DNA of 64,000 nucleotides from Micromonospora sp. C31 (GCF_018070575.1 NZ_JAGPXN010000007.1:124001-188000), one strand, 5' to 3'; positions 26,305 through 34,531 are shown, counted from the stretch's first letter. Made by a program: numbers and translations. The notes: generated by a model not told the origin, from the sequence alone.

Positions 26305-26660
26305 TCAGGAGGAAGACACCGTCAGATCCTTGATCTCGATGTCGTTCTTCGGGTGGCCCCACCAGGGTTCGGACCGAACGCGCCGTCGTGGCCAGCCTCG
26401 GTGGCCTTCTTCACGACCTCGATGCTCGCGTCGTCCATCTTGCCGAGGACCGTGTAGTTCGGTTCGAGCTGGACGTCCTGGTAGATGAAGAAGAACTGGC
26501 TGCCGTTGGTGTCCGGGCCGCTGTTGGCTAGCGCGACCACGCCGGCCGGGTACGCCGGTCGGTCGTCGGTTGGCAGGTACTCGTTGGCGTTACCTATACG
26601 ATGGGCCGCCGGTGCCGTCGGTCTCGCGGTAGCCCTTGCCCTTGGCGCTCGCCTGACCCC
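26305..26660 (-). pseudogene. Decayed cyclophilin gene copy (peptidyl-prolyl isomerase)
   Basis: The minus strand encodes a cyclophilin C-terminal half close to the two intact copies upstream: GYRETDGTGGPSYR, then NEYLPTDDRPAYPAGVVALA, NGSQFFFIYQD, NYTVLGKMD and the terminal KNDIEIKDLTVSSS. The pieces lie in different frames: one break near 26591-26600 (after PSYR, where the original frame hits TAA) and one near 26353-26362 (a base is missing in a GGTGGGG run before the final HPKND). The N-terminal membrane anchor and first half of the domain are absent. It is therefore a broken duplicate, nearest in sequence to the intact gene at 26974-27810. Confidence 0.8.
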
Positions 26661-26973
26661 GCCCGATCCTTCGCCCAACGGTGCGCCCCGGCCCGGCACC
26701 GACCGAGCCGGGGCGCACCGCTCTGCCGCCCATGCCGCCCTCCCACGAGCCCCGCCCCGCCACCCTGCACCTACCGCCCTACACCCACCAACCCACCCTC
26801 GTCGTCCCGGCGATCATGGGGTTGGCGGCAGCCAGGTAGATCGAAATCGCCGCCAACCTCATGATCGCCGAGAGCGGGGCCGGAGGGGCGGGCCGGGGTG
26901 GGTGGGTCGGGGTGGGACAGGGGAGCGCCCGCCGGCGGGGCCGGCGGGCGCTCGTCGTACGGCTGGGGCGTTG
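26661..26973. other. Gene-free stretch between cyclophilin pseudogene and intact copy
   Basis: No coding sequence is supported. Apart from the inverted repeat at 26808-26870 it is C/G-biased low-complexity DNA. Confidence 0.55.
26808..26870. repeat. GATCATGAGGTT-type inverted repeat, copy 1
   Basis: Two 22-base arms (26808-26829 and 26849-26870) pair with a single mismatch around a 19-base loop. The core GATCATGrGGTTGGCGGC is shared with a second element at 38271-38325, which keeps GATCATGAGGTT and then differs. It looks like one member of a dispersed intergenic repeat family and may also end transcripts. Confidence 0.65.
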
Positions 26974-27810
26974 TCAGCCCTGGGGGGAGCTCATGGTGAG
27001 GTCCTTGATGACGACTTCCTTCTTCGGGTGGCCGCCACCGGCCTGCTTCGCGAACGCCTTGTCGTCGCCGGCCGCCGCGACCTGCTTCACGAGGTCCATG
27101 CCGCCGGTGACGGTGCCCAGGACGGTGTAGTTCGGGTCCAGCGGCGAGTCACCGTAGACGATGAAGAACTGGCTGCCCGTGCTGCCCGGCTCGCTCGACT
27201 TGGCCATCGCGATCACGCCCTCCGGGTACGGGGGCCGCTTGTCGGTGGGCAGGTTCTCCTCGGCGAGCCGGTAGCTCGGGCCGCCGGTGCCGTCGGTCTG
27301 GCGCCAGCCCTTGCCGGTCGCGCTCGGGTCACCGCACTGGAGCACCTTGATGCCCTCGGTCACCAGGCGGTGGCACTTGCTGTCGTCGAAGAAGTTCTTC
27401 TCCGCCAGGTGGGTGAAGCTGCCCGCGGTGCAGGGCACCGCCGAGCGGTCGATCGTGGCGGTGATCGGGCCCAGGTTGGTGTCGATCGTCATCGTCTGGG
27501 TGCCCGTGGCCGACTGCTGCACGGGCGGCAGCCCGACGTCCTTGATCTGCGGGGACCGCTGGTCGGCGGGGACCTCGTTCCAGGCGCACTGCACGTTGCC
27601 GGCCGCCGGGCCGGCGGTGTCGGTCTTGTCGTCGTCGCCGAGGGTGGTGACGAGCCAGACCGTGCCGGCGACGACGAGGACCAGGACCGAAGCGGCCCCC
27701 ACGATCGCCTGGATCTGCCGGCGCTTGCGGGCCCTGGCCGCGCGCTCGGCCATCTCCTTCTCGAGCCGGGCGCGCGCCGCCGCGCGCTGCCGCTCTCTGG
27801 TGGACGTCAC
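26974..27810 (-). CDS. Membrane-anchored peptidyl-prolyl isomerase, cyclophilin type
   Basis: A 278-residue protein that should catalyse proline cis-trans isomerisation outside the membrane. The N-terminus is a charged cytoplasmic stretch (RERQRAAARARLEKEMAERA), then a membrane helix (IVGAASVLVLVVAGTVWLV, about residues 38-56), a linker, and a cyclophilin domain from about residue 105: TIDTNLGPITATIDRSAVPCTAGSF (beginning), FFDDSKCHRLV, GSTGSQFFIVYGD and PNYTVLGTVTGGMDLV. GSQFF is the substrate-binding core. Two cysteines, CHRLV and LQCGDP, may form a disulfide. AGGAGG precedes the GTG at 27810. A second copy lies 65 bases upstream, and a broken third copy downstream. Confidence 0.88.
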   Translation of the reverse strand: MTSTRERQRAAARARLEKEMAERAARARKRRQIQAIVGAASVLVLVVAGTVWLVTTLGDDDKTDTAGPAAGNVQCAWNEVPADQRSPQIKDVGLPPVQQSATGTQTMTIDTNLGPITATIDRSAVPCTAGSFTHLAEKNFFDDSKCHRLVTEGIKVLQCGDPSATGKGWRQTDGTGGPSYRLAEENLPTDKRPPYPEGVIAMAKSSEPGSTGSQFFIVYGDSPLDPNYTVLGTVTGGMDLVKQVAAAGDDKAFAKQAGGGHPKKEVVIKDLTMSSPQG

Positions 27811-27874
27811 GCCTGGATCCTCCTGGGCTGTCTGTGGCGCGGTCGGTGCCGCTGAGATTGGTGGGGCGGCCGGG

Positions 27875-28756
27875 TCAGCCGGCACTCGGGCTGGCCGCCG
27901 GAGCACCCGAAGCGGGCGGCGCCGAGGCCCCCTGCGCGCCGGGCTCACCGACGGTCAGGCTCTGCACGACCACGTCGTCGTCCTTGGGCTTGACCTTGGC
28001 CCCGGTCCCATTGTCCACGGTCGGCTTGGCACCGATCTTCGCCACCACGTCGATCCCGCCGGTGACCCGGCCGATGATCGGGTATTTCGGGTCGGCCGTC
28101 GTGAAGTCCTCGAAGAACATCAGGAACTGGCTGCCGTTGGCGCCCGGCGGGTTGGCGACCATCGCGACCGTGCCCTTCGGGTAGGTCGCGGGCTGGTCGG
28201 CCGCGGGGCTCGCCGACGGCGACGGCGCGGTGGGGACGTTCTCGTCGTAGAACGAGTAGGTGGGGCCGCCGAGCCCGGTGCCGCTCGGGTCGCCGCAGCG
28301 CACCGCGCCCTCGGCGGTGATCTCGTGGCACTTGGTGTTGTCGTAGAACGACTGGCTGGCCAGGTGGGCGATGCTCGCCGCCGCACACGGGGCGCCGGCC
28401 AGGTCCAGCTCGACGGTGATAGGTGCGCCCTGGTTGGTGGTGACCGTCATCGGGCGTACGCCCTCGGTGGGCAGCCCCTGGGTGGCCGGGGTGCCGACGT
28501 CCTTGAGGTTGGTGTTCGCGGCGGCGTCCTGCGGGGTCCACAGGCAGACGTCCTCGGCGGCCGTGTTCTCCTTCGGCTCGTCGTCGAGGGCGCCCAGCGC
28601 CCACGCCGAGCCGGCCACGATGAGCACGAGGACGACGGCGACGCCGATGCCGGCCTGGAGTTGCCGACGACGTCTGACGCTGGCGGCCCGGCGGGCGAGC
28701 TGCCGGTCGAGCTTGGCGCGCGCCAGTTTGCGCTGCCGGTCCCTGCTGGAAGCCAC
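27875..28756 (-). CDS. Second membrane-anchored cyclophilin-type isomerase
   Basis: A 293-residue paralogue of the next gene with the same plan: basic N-terminus (RDRQRKLARAKLDRQLARRAA), membrane helix (GVAVVLVLIVAGSAWALG), then a cyclophilin domain (VTVELDLAGAPCAAASI, FYDNTKCHEIT, GANGSQFLMFFEDF, KYPIIGRVTGGIDVVAKIG). It carries an inserted S/P/A-rich loop (APSPSASPAADQPA) and a low-complexity A/P/S tail of about 25 residues. GSQFLMFF differs from the usual GSQFFI, so activity may be altered. GGGGAG precedes the GTG at 28756. A possible -10, TACACT, lies on the minus strand at 28854-28849. Confidence 0.86.
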   Translation of the reverse strand: MASSRDRQRKLARAKLDRQLARRAASVRRRRQLQAGIGVAVVLVLIVAGSAWALGALDDEPKENTAAEDVCLWTPQDAAANTNLKDVGTPATQGLPTEGVRPMTVTTNQGAPITVELDLAGAPCAAASIAHLASQSFYDNTKCHEITAEGAVRCGDPSGTGLGGPTYSFYDENVPTAPSPSASPAADQPATYPKGTVAMVANPPGANGSQFLMFFEDFTTADPKYPIIGRVTGGIDVVAKIGAKPTVDNGTGAKVKPKDDDVVVQSLTVGEPGAQGASAPPASGAPAASPSAG

Positions 28757-28933
28757 CCGTGCTCCCCTTCCTCTGCCCTGGTCGTCACCGGTGGTCGGGC
28801 GTCCTGCGCCCGTTCGGCCGCGGGTGCGCCACGCCACACGCCCGCCAGAGTGTACGGCTACCGGCTGGAAAAGTGGTGTACGAGGTCCGGGCCGGATCCA
28901 TCGGAAGGCGTCACTGTGCCCGGTCGGGCCCAC

Positions 28934-28990
28934 GGGACGTACGCGATCGGCGCCGCCCGCGCCGCGAGGGACGTACGCGATCGGCGCCGC
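28934..28990. repeat. 23-base perfect direct repeat
   Basis: Bases 28934-28956 and 28968-28990 are identical (core GACGTACGCGATCGGCGCC), separated by 11 bases. They lie between the divergent cyclophilin and MBL hydrolase genes, about 90 bases before the latter. Each contains CGATCG and GGCGCC. A local duplication or paired protein-binding sites are possible. Confidence 0.6.
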
Positions 28991-29079
28991 GTGCGATGCC
29001 CCGGACGCACGCGCGGAACCTCCTCGCCCCGCCCGATAGGCTGCCGACAGGCAACGGATTCGACGGAAGGGGAGCGGAC

Positions 29080-29796
29080 GTGCTCGTGGCCGGCTTTCCC
29101 GCGGACGCCTTCGGCACCAACTGCTACGTGGTCGCCGCCGCGCCGGGGGAGCAGTGCGTGGTGGTCGACCCCGGCATCGGGGTGCTCGACCGGCTCGACG
29201 CCCTGCTGGCCGAGCATCGGCTGCACCCGGCCGCCGTCCTGCTCACCCACGGCCACCTCGACCACACCTTCTCGGTGGCGCCGGTCTGCGGCGCGCGCGG
29301 TATCACCGCGTACGTGCACCCCGGCGACCGGGAGATGCTCGCCGACCCGGCCAAGGGGCTGTCGGCGGATCTCAGGGCGCTCTTCGGCGGGCGGCTGCCG
29401 TACACCGAGCCGGAGGACGTGGCCGAGCTGACCGACGGCGCCACGCTCGCCCTCGCCGGGCTGGAGATCACCGTCGACCACGCCCCGGGCCATACCGGCG
29501 GGTCGGTGCTCTTCCGGCTGCCGGCCGCCGGCTCGTCGTGGGAGGCGGATCAGCTCTGCCTCTCCGGCGACGTCCTGTTCGCCGGCTCCATCGGCCGTAC
29601 CGACCTGCCGGGCGGCAGCATGACGAGGATGGTCAACAGCCTGCGGGACAAGATCCTCCCGCTGGCCGACGACACCGTCGTGCTGCCCGGCCACGGCCCC
29701 GCGACCACCATCGGCCGCGAGCGCGCGACCAACCCGTACCTCGTCGAGGTGGCGGGTGGCGGCGCGCGACCGGCGGCCCCCACCCGCGGCCTCTGA
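29080..29796 (+). CDS. MBL-fold metallo-hydrolase (glyoxalase II-like)
   Basis: Metal-dependent hydrolase of the metallo-beta-lactamase superfamily, 238 residues, cytoplasmic. The zinc ligands are visible: THGHLDHTF (H-x-H-x-D-H), DHAPGHTGGS, LSGDVLFAGSIGR (bridging aspartate) and VVLPGHGPAT. The spacing fits the hydroxyacylglutathione-hydrolase/persulfide-dioxygenase branch, but actinomycetes use mycothiol, so the true thioester or persulfide substrate is open. GGAAGGGGAG precedes GTG 29080. It lies upstream of hisS, as in many actinobacteria. Confidence 0.85.
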   Translation: MLVAGFPADAFGTNCYVVAAAPGEQCVVVDPGIGVLDRLDALLAEHRLHPAAVLLTHGHLDHTFSVAPVCGARGITAYVHPGDREMLADPAKGLSADLRALFGGRLPYTEPEDVAELTDGATLALAGLEITVDHAPGHTGGSVLFRLPAAGSSWEADQLCLSGDVLFAGSIGRTDLPGGSMTRMVNSLRDKILPLADDTVVLPGHGPATTIGRERATNPYLVEVAGGGARPAAPTRGL

Positions 29797-29881
29797 CCGG
29801 CCGCACCGACCTCCCGCCCCGCGGCCTCCAGCCGGGCCGCGCCGACTTTCCCGCCCCGCGGCCGTGGCCGGCCGCGCCGAC
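29797..29881. repeat. Imperfect tandem repeat of about 35 bases, nearly three copies
   Basis: Units start at 29797, 29832 and 29868, each opening with CCGGCCGCrCCGAC or CCGGGCCGCGCCGAC and, in the first two, continuing CCCGCCCCGCGGCC. They fill the gap between the MBL gene and hisS. Confidence 0.5.
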
Positions 29882-29924
29882 ACTTCGCCCGCGCCGACCG
29901 CGCGGGACCGCGAACGGAGCATCC

Positions 29925-31253
29925 ATGAGCAAGCCCACGCCCATCTCCGGCTTCCCGGAGTGGACGCCCGCGCAGCGGATGATCGAGCAGTACGTCCTCG
30001 ACAAGATCCGCGACACCTTCGAGCTGTACGGCTTCGCCCCGCTGGAGACGCGCGCGGTGGAGCCGCTGGACCAACTGCTGCGCAAGGGGGAGACCTCCAA
30101 GGAGGTCTACCTGATCCGGCGCCTTCAGGCCGACGCCGACGGCCCGGCCGGCGACGACGCGCTCGGCCTGCACTTCGACCTGACCGTGCCGTTCGCCCGG
30201 TACGTGCTGGAGAACGCCGGCAAGCTCCAGTTCCCGTTCCGCCGCTACCAGATCCAGAAGGTGTGGCGGGGCGAGCGGCCGCAGGAGGGGCGCTACCGCG
30301 AGTTCCTCCAGGCCGACATCGACATCGTCGACCGCGACACCCTGGCCCCGCACCACGAGGCGGAGATGCCGCTGGTGATCGGCGACGCGCTGCGTTCGCT
30401 GCCGATCCCGCCGGTGCGCATCCAGGTCAACAACCGCAAGATCTGCGAGGGCTTCTACCGGGGCATCGGGCTGACCGACCCCGAGGCGGCGCTGCGCGCG
30501 GTGGACAAGCTCGACAAGATCGGCCCGGCGAAGGTGGCCGAGCTGCTCGCCGAGACCGCCGGGGCGAGCGAGGCGCAGGCGAAGGCGTGCCTGGCGCTGG
30601 CCGAGATCTCCGCGCCGGACGCCTCCTTCGCCGACGCCGTCCGGGCCCTGGGCGTCAGCGACCCGATGCTCGACGAGGGCGTCGAGGAGCTGGCCCGGGT
30701 GGTGGAGACCGCCGCCGCGCACTCCCCGGGGCTCTGCGTGGCCGACCTGCGCATCGCCCGTGGCCTGGACTACTACACCGGCACGGTCTACGAGACGCAG
30801 CTGGTCGGCTACGAGCGGTTCGGCTCGATCTGCTCCGGTGGCCGGTACGACAACCTGGCCAGCTCCGGCAACGTCCGCTTCCCGGGGGTGGGCATCTCGA
30901 TCGGGGTGACCCGGCTGCTCGGGCTGCTCTTCGGCGCCGGCGCGCTGTCGGTGTCCCGGGACGTGCCGACCTGTGTGCTGGTCGCGGTGACCAGCGAGGA
31001 GCAGCGCGCCGCCAGCAACCGGGTGGCCGAGGCGCTGCGGTCGCGGGGCGTGCCGACGGAGGTGTCGCCCAGCGCCGCCAAGTTCGGCAAGCAGATCCGG
31101 TACGCCGAGCGGCGGGGCATCCCGTACGTCTGGTTCCCCGGGGCGGACGGCGCGGCCGACGAGGTGAAGGACATCCGTTCCGGCGAGCAGGCCGCCGCTG
31201 CGGCGGGGGAGTGGACGCCGCCCCGGGCGGATCTCAGGCCGCTGGTCAGCTGA
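29925..31253 (+). CDS. hisS: Histidyl-tRNA synthetase
   Basis: Class II aminoacyl-tRNA synthetase that charges tRNA-His, 442 residues. Motif 1 region is YGFAPLETRAVEPLDQLLRKGE, motif 2 is RRYQIQKVWRGERPQEGRYREF, the histidine-specific motif is RIARGLDYYTGTVYE, and motif 3 is GGRYDNL with GVGISIGVTRL. The C-terminal anticodon-binding domain begins VPTCVLVAVTSEE. The ATG at 29925 has ACGGAG upstream. No T-box leader was recognised. Confidence 0.96.
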   Translation: MSKPTPISGFPEWTPAQRMIEQYVLDKIRDTFELYGFAPLETRAVEPLDQLLRKGETSKEVYLIRRLQADADGPAGDDALGLHFDLTVPFARYVLENAGKLQFPFRRYQIQKVWRGERPQEGRYREFLQADIDIVDRDTLAPHHEAEMPLVIGDALRSLPIPPVRIQVNNRKICEGFYRGIGLTDPEAALRAVDKLDKIGPAKVAELLAETAGASEAQAKACLALAEISAPDASFADAVRALGVSDPMLDEGVEELARVVETAAAHSPGLCVADLRIARGLDYYTGTVYETQLVGYERFGSICSGGRYDNLASSGNVRFPGVGISIGVTRLLGLLFGAGALSVSRDVPTCVLVAVTSEEQRAASNRVAEALRSRGVPTEVSPSAAKFGKQIRYAERRGIPYVWFPGADGAADEVKDIRSGEQAAAAAGEWTPPRADLRPLVS

Positions 31254-31282
31254 GACATTACTGGCGCGTACGCACGATCGGA

Positions 31283-31313
31283 CCTACGGTGGCGTAAGTT
31301 ACGTCACCGTAGG
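31283..31313. promoter_or_regulatory. 31-base palindromic operator ahead of the desaturase gene
   Basis: CCTACGGTG-x-CGTAA, a central G, then TTACG-x-CACCGTAGG: arms of 15 bases with one mismatch, centred at 31298. TAAGTT within it can act as a -10 box, and its right edge merges with the AGGGAG ribosome binding site. The form resembles TetR-family operators found in front of fatty-acid desaturase genes in related bacteria. No regulator gene is adjacent. Confidence 0.65.
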
Positions 31314-31322
31314 GAGATCGTC

Positions 31323-32255
31323 GTGACAACACTCAGCCAGACCGCCCTGCTCCGTGAGCTGGAACCCGCCGTGGAGAAGAACCTCGACCGGCACCTGGCC
31401 GTCGCCAAGGAGTGGTTCCCGCACGAGTACGTGCCGTGGAGCGAGGGGCGTACCTTCGACGGGCCGCTGGGCGGCGAGGCGTGGGCCGAGAGCGACTCGA
31501 CGATCCCCGACGTGGCCCGTACCGCGCTGATCGTCAACCTGCTGACCGAGGACAACCTGCCCTCGTACCACCACCAGATCGCCACCCTGTTCGGCCGGGA
31601 CGGCGCCTGGGGCACGTGGGTGCACCGGTGGACGGCCGAGGAGGGGCGGCACGGCACCGCCATCCGCGACTACCTGACCGTCACCCGGGCCGTCGACCCG
31701 GTGGCGCTGGAGCGGGCCCGGATGACGCACATGTCCGCCGGCTACCGCAACGCTCACGACGAGGAGATGCTGCACTCCCTCGCGTACGTCTCGTTCCAGG
31801 AGCTGGCCACCCGGATCTCGCACCGCAACACCGGGCGGGCGGCCGGCGACCCGGCGTGCGAGGCGCTGCTGGCCCGGGTCGCGGCCGACGAGAACCTGCA
31901 CATGGTCTTCTACCGCAACCTGCTGGGCGCGGCCTTCGAGGTGGCTCCCGGGCAGACGATGCGGGCCGTCGCCGATGTGCTGGCCCAGTTCCAGATGCCG
32001 GGCAACGGCATCGACGGCTTCGCCCGCAAGTCCGTGGCGATCGCCCTCGCCGGCATCTACGACCTGCGCCAGCACCGCGACGACGTGGTTATGCCGGTGC
32101 TGCGCCAGTGGGACGTGTTCAACGTGACCGGGCTCGACGCCGACGGCGAGGCCGCCCGCGACCAGATCGCGACGCACCTGGACGACCTGGAGCGCGCCGC
32201 GGCCCGCTTCGAGGAGAAGCGCGACGCCCGCGCCGCCCGCCTGGCCGCCCGCTGA
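31323..32255 (+). CDS. Acyl-ACP desaturase (ferritin-like di-iron enzyme)
   Basis: Soluble fatty-acid desaturase that introduces a cis double bond into acyl-carrier-protein-bound chains, 310 residues. Di-iron ligands are visible in TEDNLPSYHHQ, WTAEEGRHG (E-x-x-H) and the second half AADENLHMVF (E-x-x-H). Length and motifs fit DesA-type enzymes (FA_desaturase_2). The GTG at 31323 has AGGGAG upstream. Its 31-base palindromic operator suggests control by unsaturated fatty-acid or acyl-CoA status. Convergent with the SGNH hydrolase gene. Confidence 0.9.
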   Translation: MTTLSQTALLRELEPAVEKNLDRHLAVAKEWFPHEYVPWSEGRTFDGPLGGEAWAESDSTIPDVARTALIVNLLTEDNLPSYHHQIATLFGRDGAWGTWVHRWTAEEGRHGTAIRDYLTVTRAVDPVALERARMTHMSAGYRNAHDEEMLHSLAYVSFQELATRISHRNTGRAAGDPACEALLARVAADENLHMVFYRNLLGAAFEVAPGQTMRAVADVLAQFQMPGNGIDGFARKSVAIALAGIYDLRQHRDDVVMPVLRQWDVFNVTGLDADGEAARDQIATHLDDLERAAARFEEKRDARAARLAAR

Positions 32256-32297
32256 CCCCCGCCCCGCCCCGCCCAACCGGTCCGGAGGGCTGCCGGC

Positions 32298-32348
32298 GCG
32301 ACGCGCGGACGTGCGGGGGCCGGGATGGTCCGCCCGTCCGCGCGTCGC
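32298..32348. terminator. Hairpin between convergent desaturase and SGNH hydrolase genes
   Basis: Perfect 14-base arms (32298-32311 and 32335-32348; left arm GCGACGCGCGGACG) around a 23-base loop. Position between two converging genes suggests a bidirectional terminator. Confidence 0.65.
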
Positions 32349-32358
32349 ACCGGGCCCG

Positions 32359-33189
32359 CTACCAGCCGAAACCGGCGGCGTACGAGACGCTGGCCAGGAC
32401 CCGCTGACCCGAGGCGTTCGGGTGGAAGTAGTCCCAGGTGGAGAGCTGACCGAGGGCGAACGGGTAGTTGAAGACGGCGTTGTCGTCGAAGTCGCAGTTC
32501 GGCCCGTACGCGGCGCAGGCCTGGGCGAGCTGGGTGTTGTAGTCGACGACCCGCTGGCGTACCCGGTTGCGCCGGTCCACGTCCGCCTGCGCGGTGGAGG
32601 TCGGGTTGGCGAGCATCGACTGGCAGATGCCGAACAGCGACCAGGCGCTGCGGGCGCTGCCGCTGTCCTTGCCGACGGCCCAGAGCCGGTGGACGTCCGG
32701 CACGCTGATCAACTGCACCCGGGCGGTGGGCAGCCCGGCCTTGAGGCGACCGAGTGCGGAGTCGATGTTGGCGCGGTAGGTGGCCACCGGCGTCATCGCC
32801 GCCTCCGTGCCGGTGCAGGCGTCGTTGGCGCCGATCAGCATGGTGACGTAGTCGACGCCCTGGCTGACGGCGGTGCCGGCCTGGCCGTACATGTCGGCGG
32901 ACTTCGCGCCGCTGCGCGCGTCGTTGTGGTTGCGCCCGTTGATGGCCGTGTTGGTCGCGCGGATGCGCAGGTACTGACTGTTCACGGTGGAGTTGTCGCC
33001 GGTGCTGAAGGACCGGGAGGTGCAGTCGACGTACCAGCCGCAGGCGTTGAAGCCGCGGGTGATCGAGTCGCCGAGACTGGCCATCGAGTTCGGGGGCGGG
33101 CCGGGGTCGGCGGCGGCCGGGCTGCCGGCCAGCAGGACGAGGGCGGTGAGGGTGGCGAGGGGAGCGAGCAGCCGTCGGACGGACTTCAT
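32359..33189 (-). CDS. Secreted SGNH-family lipase/esterase
   Basis: Exported hydrolase, 276 residues. The signal peptide is VRRLLAPLATLTALVLLAGSPAAA. The SGNH blocks are present: MASLGDSITRGF (nucleophile serine), the glycine/asparagine region SGAKSADM, MLIGANDAC (block III) and WDYFHPNASG (catalytic Asp-His). Six cysteines suggest three disulfides, as in the Streptomyces secreted lipase type. GGAGG lies five bases before the ATG. A well-formed promoter (TTGTGG-17-TATGCT) sits upstream. Confidence 0.9.
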   Translation of the reverse strand: MKSVRRLLAPLATLTALVLLAGSPAAADPGPPPNSMASLGDSITRGFNACGWYVDCTSRSFSTGDNSTVNSQYLRIRATNTAINGRNHNDARSGAKSADMYGQAGTAVSQGVDYVTMLIGANDACTGTEAAMTPVATYRANIDSALGRLKAGLPTARVQLISVPDVHRLWAVGKDSGSARSAWSLFGICQSMLANPTSTAQADVDRRNRVRQRVVDYNTQLAQACAAYGPNCDFDDNAVFNYPFALGQLSTWDYFHPNASGQRVLASVSYAAGFGW

Positions 33190-33234
33190 GGTGGCCTCCG
33201 GATCACGCGTACCGGATGGTGGGACGGTGGGGCG

Positions 33235-33263
33235 AGCATATCGATGCGCGTAAGTGTCCACAA
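33235..33263 (-). promoter_or_regulatory. Promoter of the SGNH hydrolase gene
   Basis: On the minus strand TTGTGG (33263-33258) and TATGCT (33240-33235) are separated by 17 bases, the vegetative sigma-70 layout. It predicts a leader of about 40 bases. Confidence 0.65.
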
Positions 33264-33315
33264 TGTTTCGGGCTGATGGCCGCCGTAGCAGGGGCGAAAA
33301 GGACAAAGTCGGGTC

Positions 33316-33345
33316 TTGCCTACGAACTCAAGTATGTGAATACTT
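33316..33345 (+). promoter_or_regulatory. Promoter with overlapping palindrome ahead of the secreted protease
   Basis: TTGCCT (33316-33321), 17 bases, then AATACT (33339-33344). The perfect palindrome AAGTAT-GTGA-ATACTT (33330-33345) covers the -10 box and is a candidate operator. Confidence 0.45.
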
Positions 33346-33439
33346 CAGTGAGCTCGGCCGGTACCCCCAGATCGGCAGGGCTGCTCCCGGCCCGTGTCGC
33401 CCCGACGCGGGTCCGTCACCCCTCCCTGGAGGTTGTTGC

Positions 33440-34489
33440 ATGCGACCCACGAGGTCCTCGCTCCGTCGTGCCGCCGTCGTCGCCGCGGCCGGCGCCATGG
33501 TCGCCGGCTCGCTGATCGGCGCGCCCGCCCAGGCCGCACCCTCGTTCGCCTCGCCTGACGCCGCCGCCGGCCTGGCCGAGCGCCTCGGCGACCGGTCCGC
33601 CGGCACGTACGCCGACGCCAACGGCAAGATGGTCGTCACCGTGACCGACGCGCTCGCCGCCCGGCAGGTCAGCGCCGCCGGCGCCACCCCGAAGATCGTC
33701 AAGCGCGGCGCCAGCGAGCTGGCCCGGGCCACCTCGGAGCTGGACCGCTCCGCCAAGATCCCCGGCACGGCGTGGTGGACCGACCCGGCCACCAACCAGG
33801 TCGTCGTCTCCGTCGACAGCACGGTCACCGGTGCCAAGCTGGAGCGGGTGAAGGCCGCCGCCGCGAAGATGAACGGCGCGATCCGCATCGAGGCCGAGTC
33901 GGGCGTGCTCAGCACCCGCATCTCCGGCGGCCAGGCCATCTACGCCGGTGGCGGCGGTCGCTGCTCCCTCGGCTTCAACGTCCGCAGCGGCAGCACCTAC
34001 TACTTCCTGACCGCGGGGCACTGCACCAACATCTCCTCGAGCTGGTACAGCAACTCCGGCCAGACCAGCCTGCTCGGCAGCCGCGCCGGCAGCAGCTTCC
34101 CGGGCAACGACTACGGCATCGTGCGGCACAACAACTCCGGTAACGCCGCCGGCAACGTCTACCTCTACAACGGCAGCTACCGGGACATCACCGCCGCCGG
34201 CAACGCCTACGTCAACCAGTCGGTGCAGCGCTCCGGCAGCACCACCGGCCTGCACAGCGGCCGGGTGACCGCGCTCAACGCCACGGTGAACTACGCCGAG
34301 GGCTCGGTCTCCGGCCTCATCCGCACCACCGTCTGCGCCGAGCCGGGCGACAGCGGCGGCTCGCTGTTCAGCGGCTCCACCGCCCTGGGCCTCACCTCCG
34401 GTGGCAGCGGCAACTGCCGCACCGGCGGCACGACCTACTTCCAGCCGGTCGGCGAGGCGCTGAGCCGCTACGGCGTCAGCATCTTCTGA
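33440..34489 (+). CDS. Secreted S1-family serine protease (alpha-lytic/streptogrisin type)
   Basis: Exported chymotrypsin-fold protease, 349 residues. Signal peptide: [19 protein letters not shown] to AQA. A prodomain follows (about residues 33-165), then the mature enzyme starting near [15 protein letters not shown]. The triad is visible: LTAGHCTN (His), GNDYGIVRH (Asp) and [10 protein letters not shown] (Ser). Cysteine pairs C-S-L-G/GHC and VCAEP/GNC fit the two disulfides of this family. CTGGAGG precedes the ATG. It is followed by a strong terminator. It is made as an inactive zymogen and matures outside the cell, by analogy with the family. Confidence 0.93.
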   Translation: MRPTRSSLRRAAVVAAAGAMVAGSLIGAPAQAAPSFASPDAAAGLAERLGDRSAGTYADANGKMVVTVTDALAARQVSAAGATPKIVKRGASELARATSELDRSAKIPGTAWWTDPATNQVVVSVDSTVTGAKLERVKAAAAKMNGAIRIEAESGVLSTRISGGQAIYAGGGGRCSLGFNVRSGSTYYFLTAGHCTNISSSWYSNSGQTSLLGSRAGSSFPGNDYGIVRHNNSGNAAGNVYLYNGSYRDITAAGNAYVNQSVQRSGSTTGLHSGRVTALNATVNYAEGSVSGLIRTTVCAEPGDSGGSLFSGSTALGLTSGGSGNCRTGGTTYFQPVGEALSRYGVSIF

Positions 34490-34505
34490 TCGAACGCACC
34501 GCAGC

Positions 34506-34531
34506 GGGCCGCCGGGTGATCCCGGCGGCCC
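34506..34531 (+). terminator. Terminator of the secreted protease gene
   Basis: Perfect 11-base stem GGGCCGCCGGG/CCCGGCGGCCC with a TGAT loop, 17 bases after the stop codon. Confidence 0.8.
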
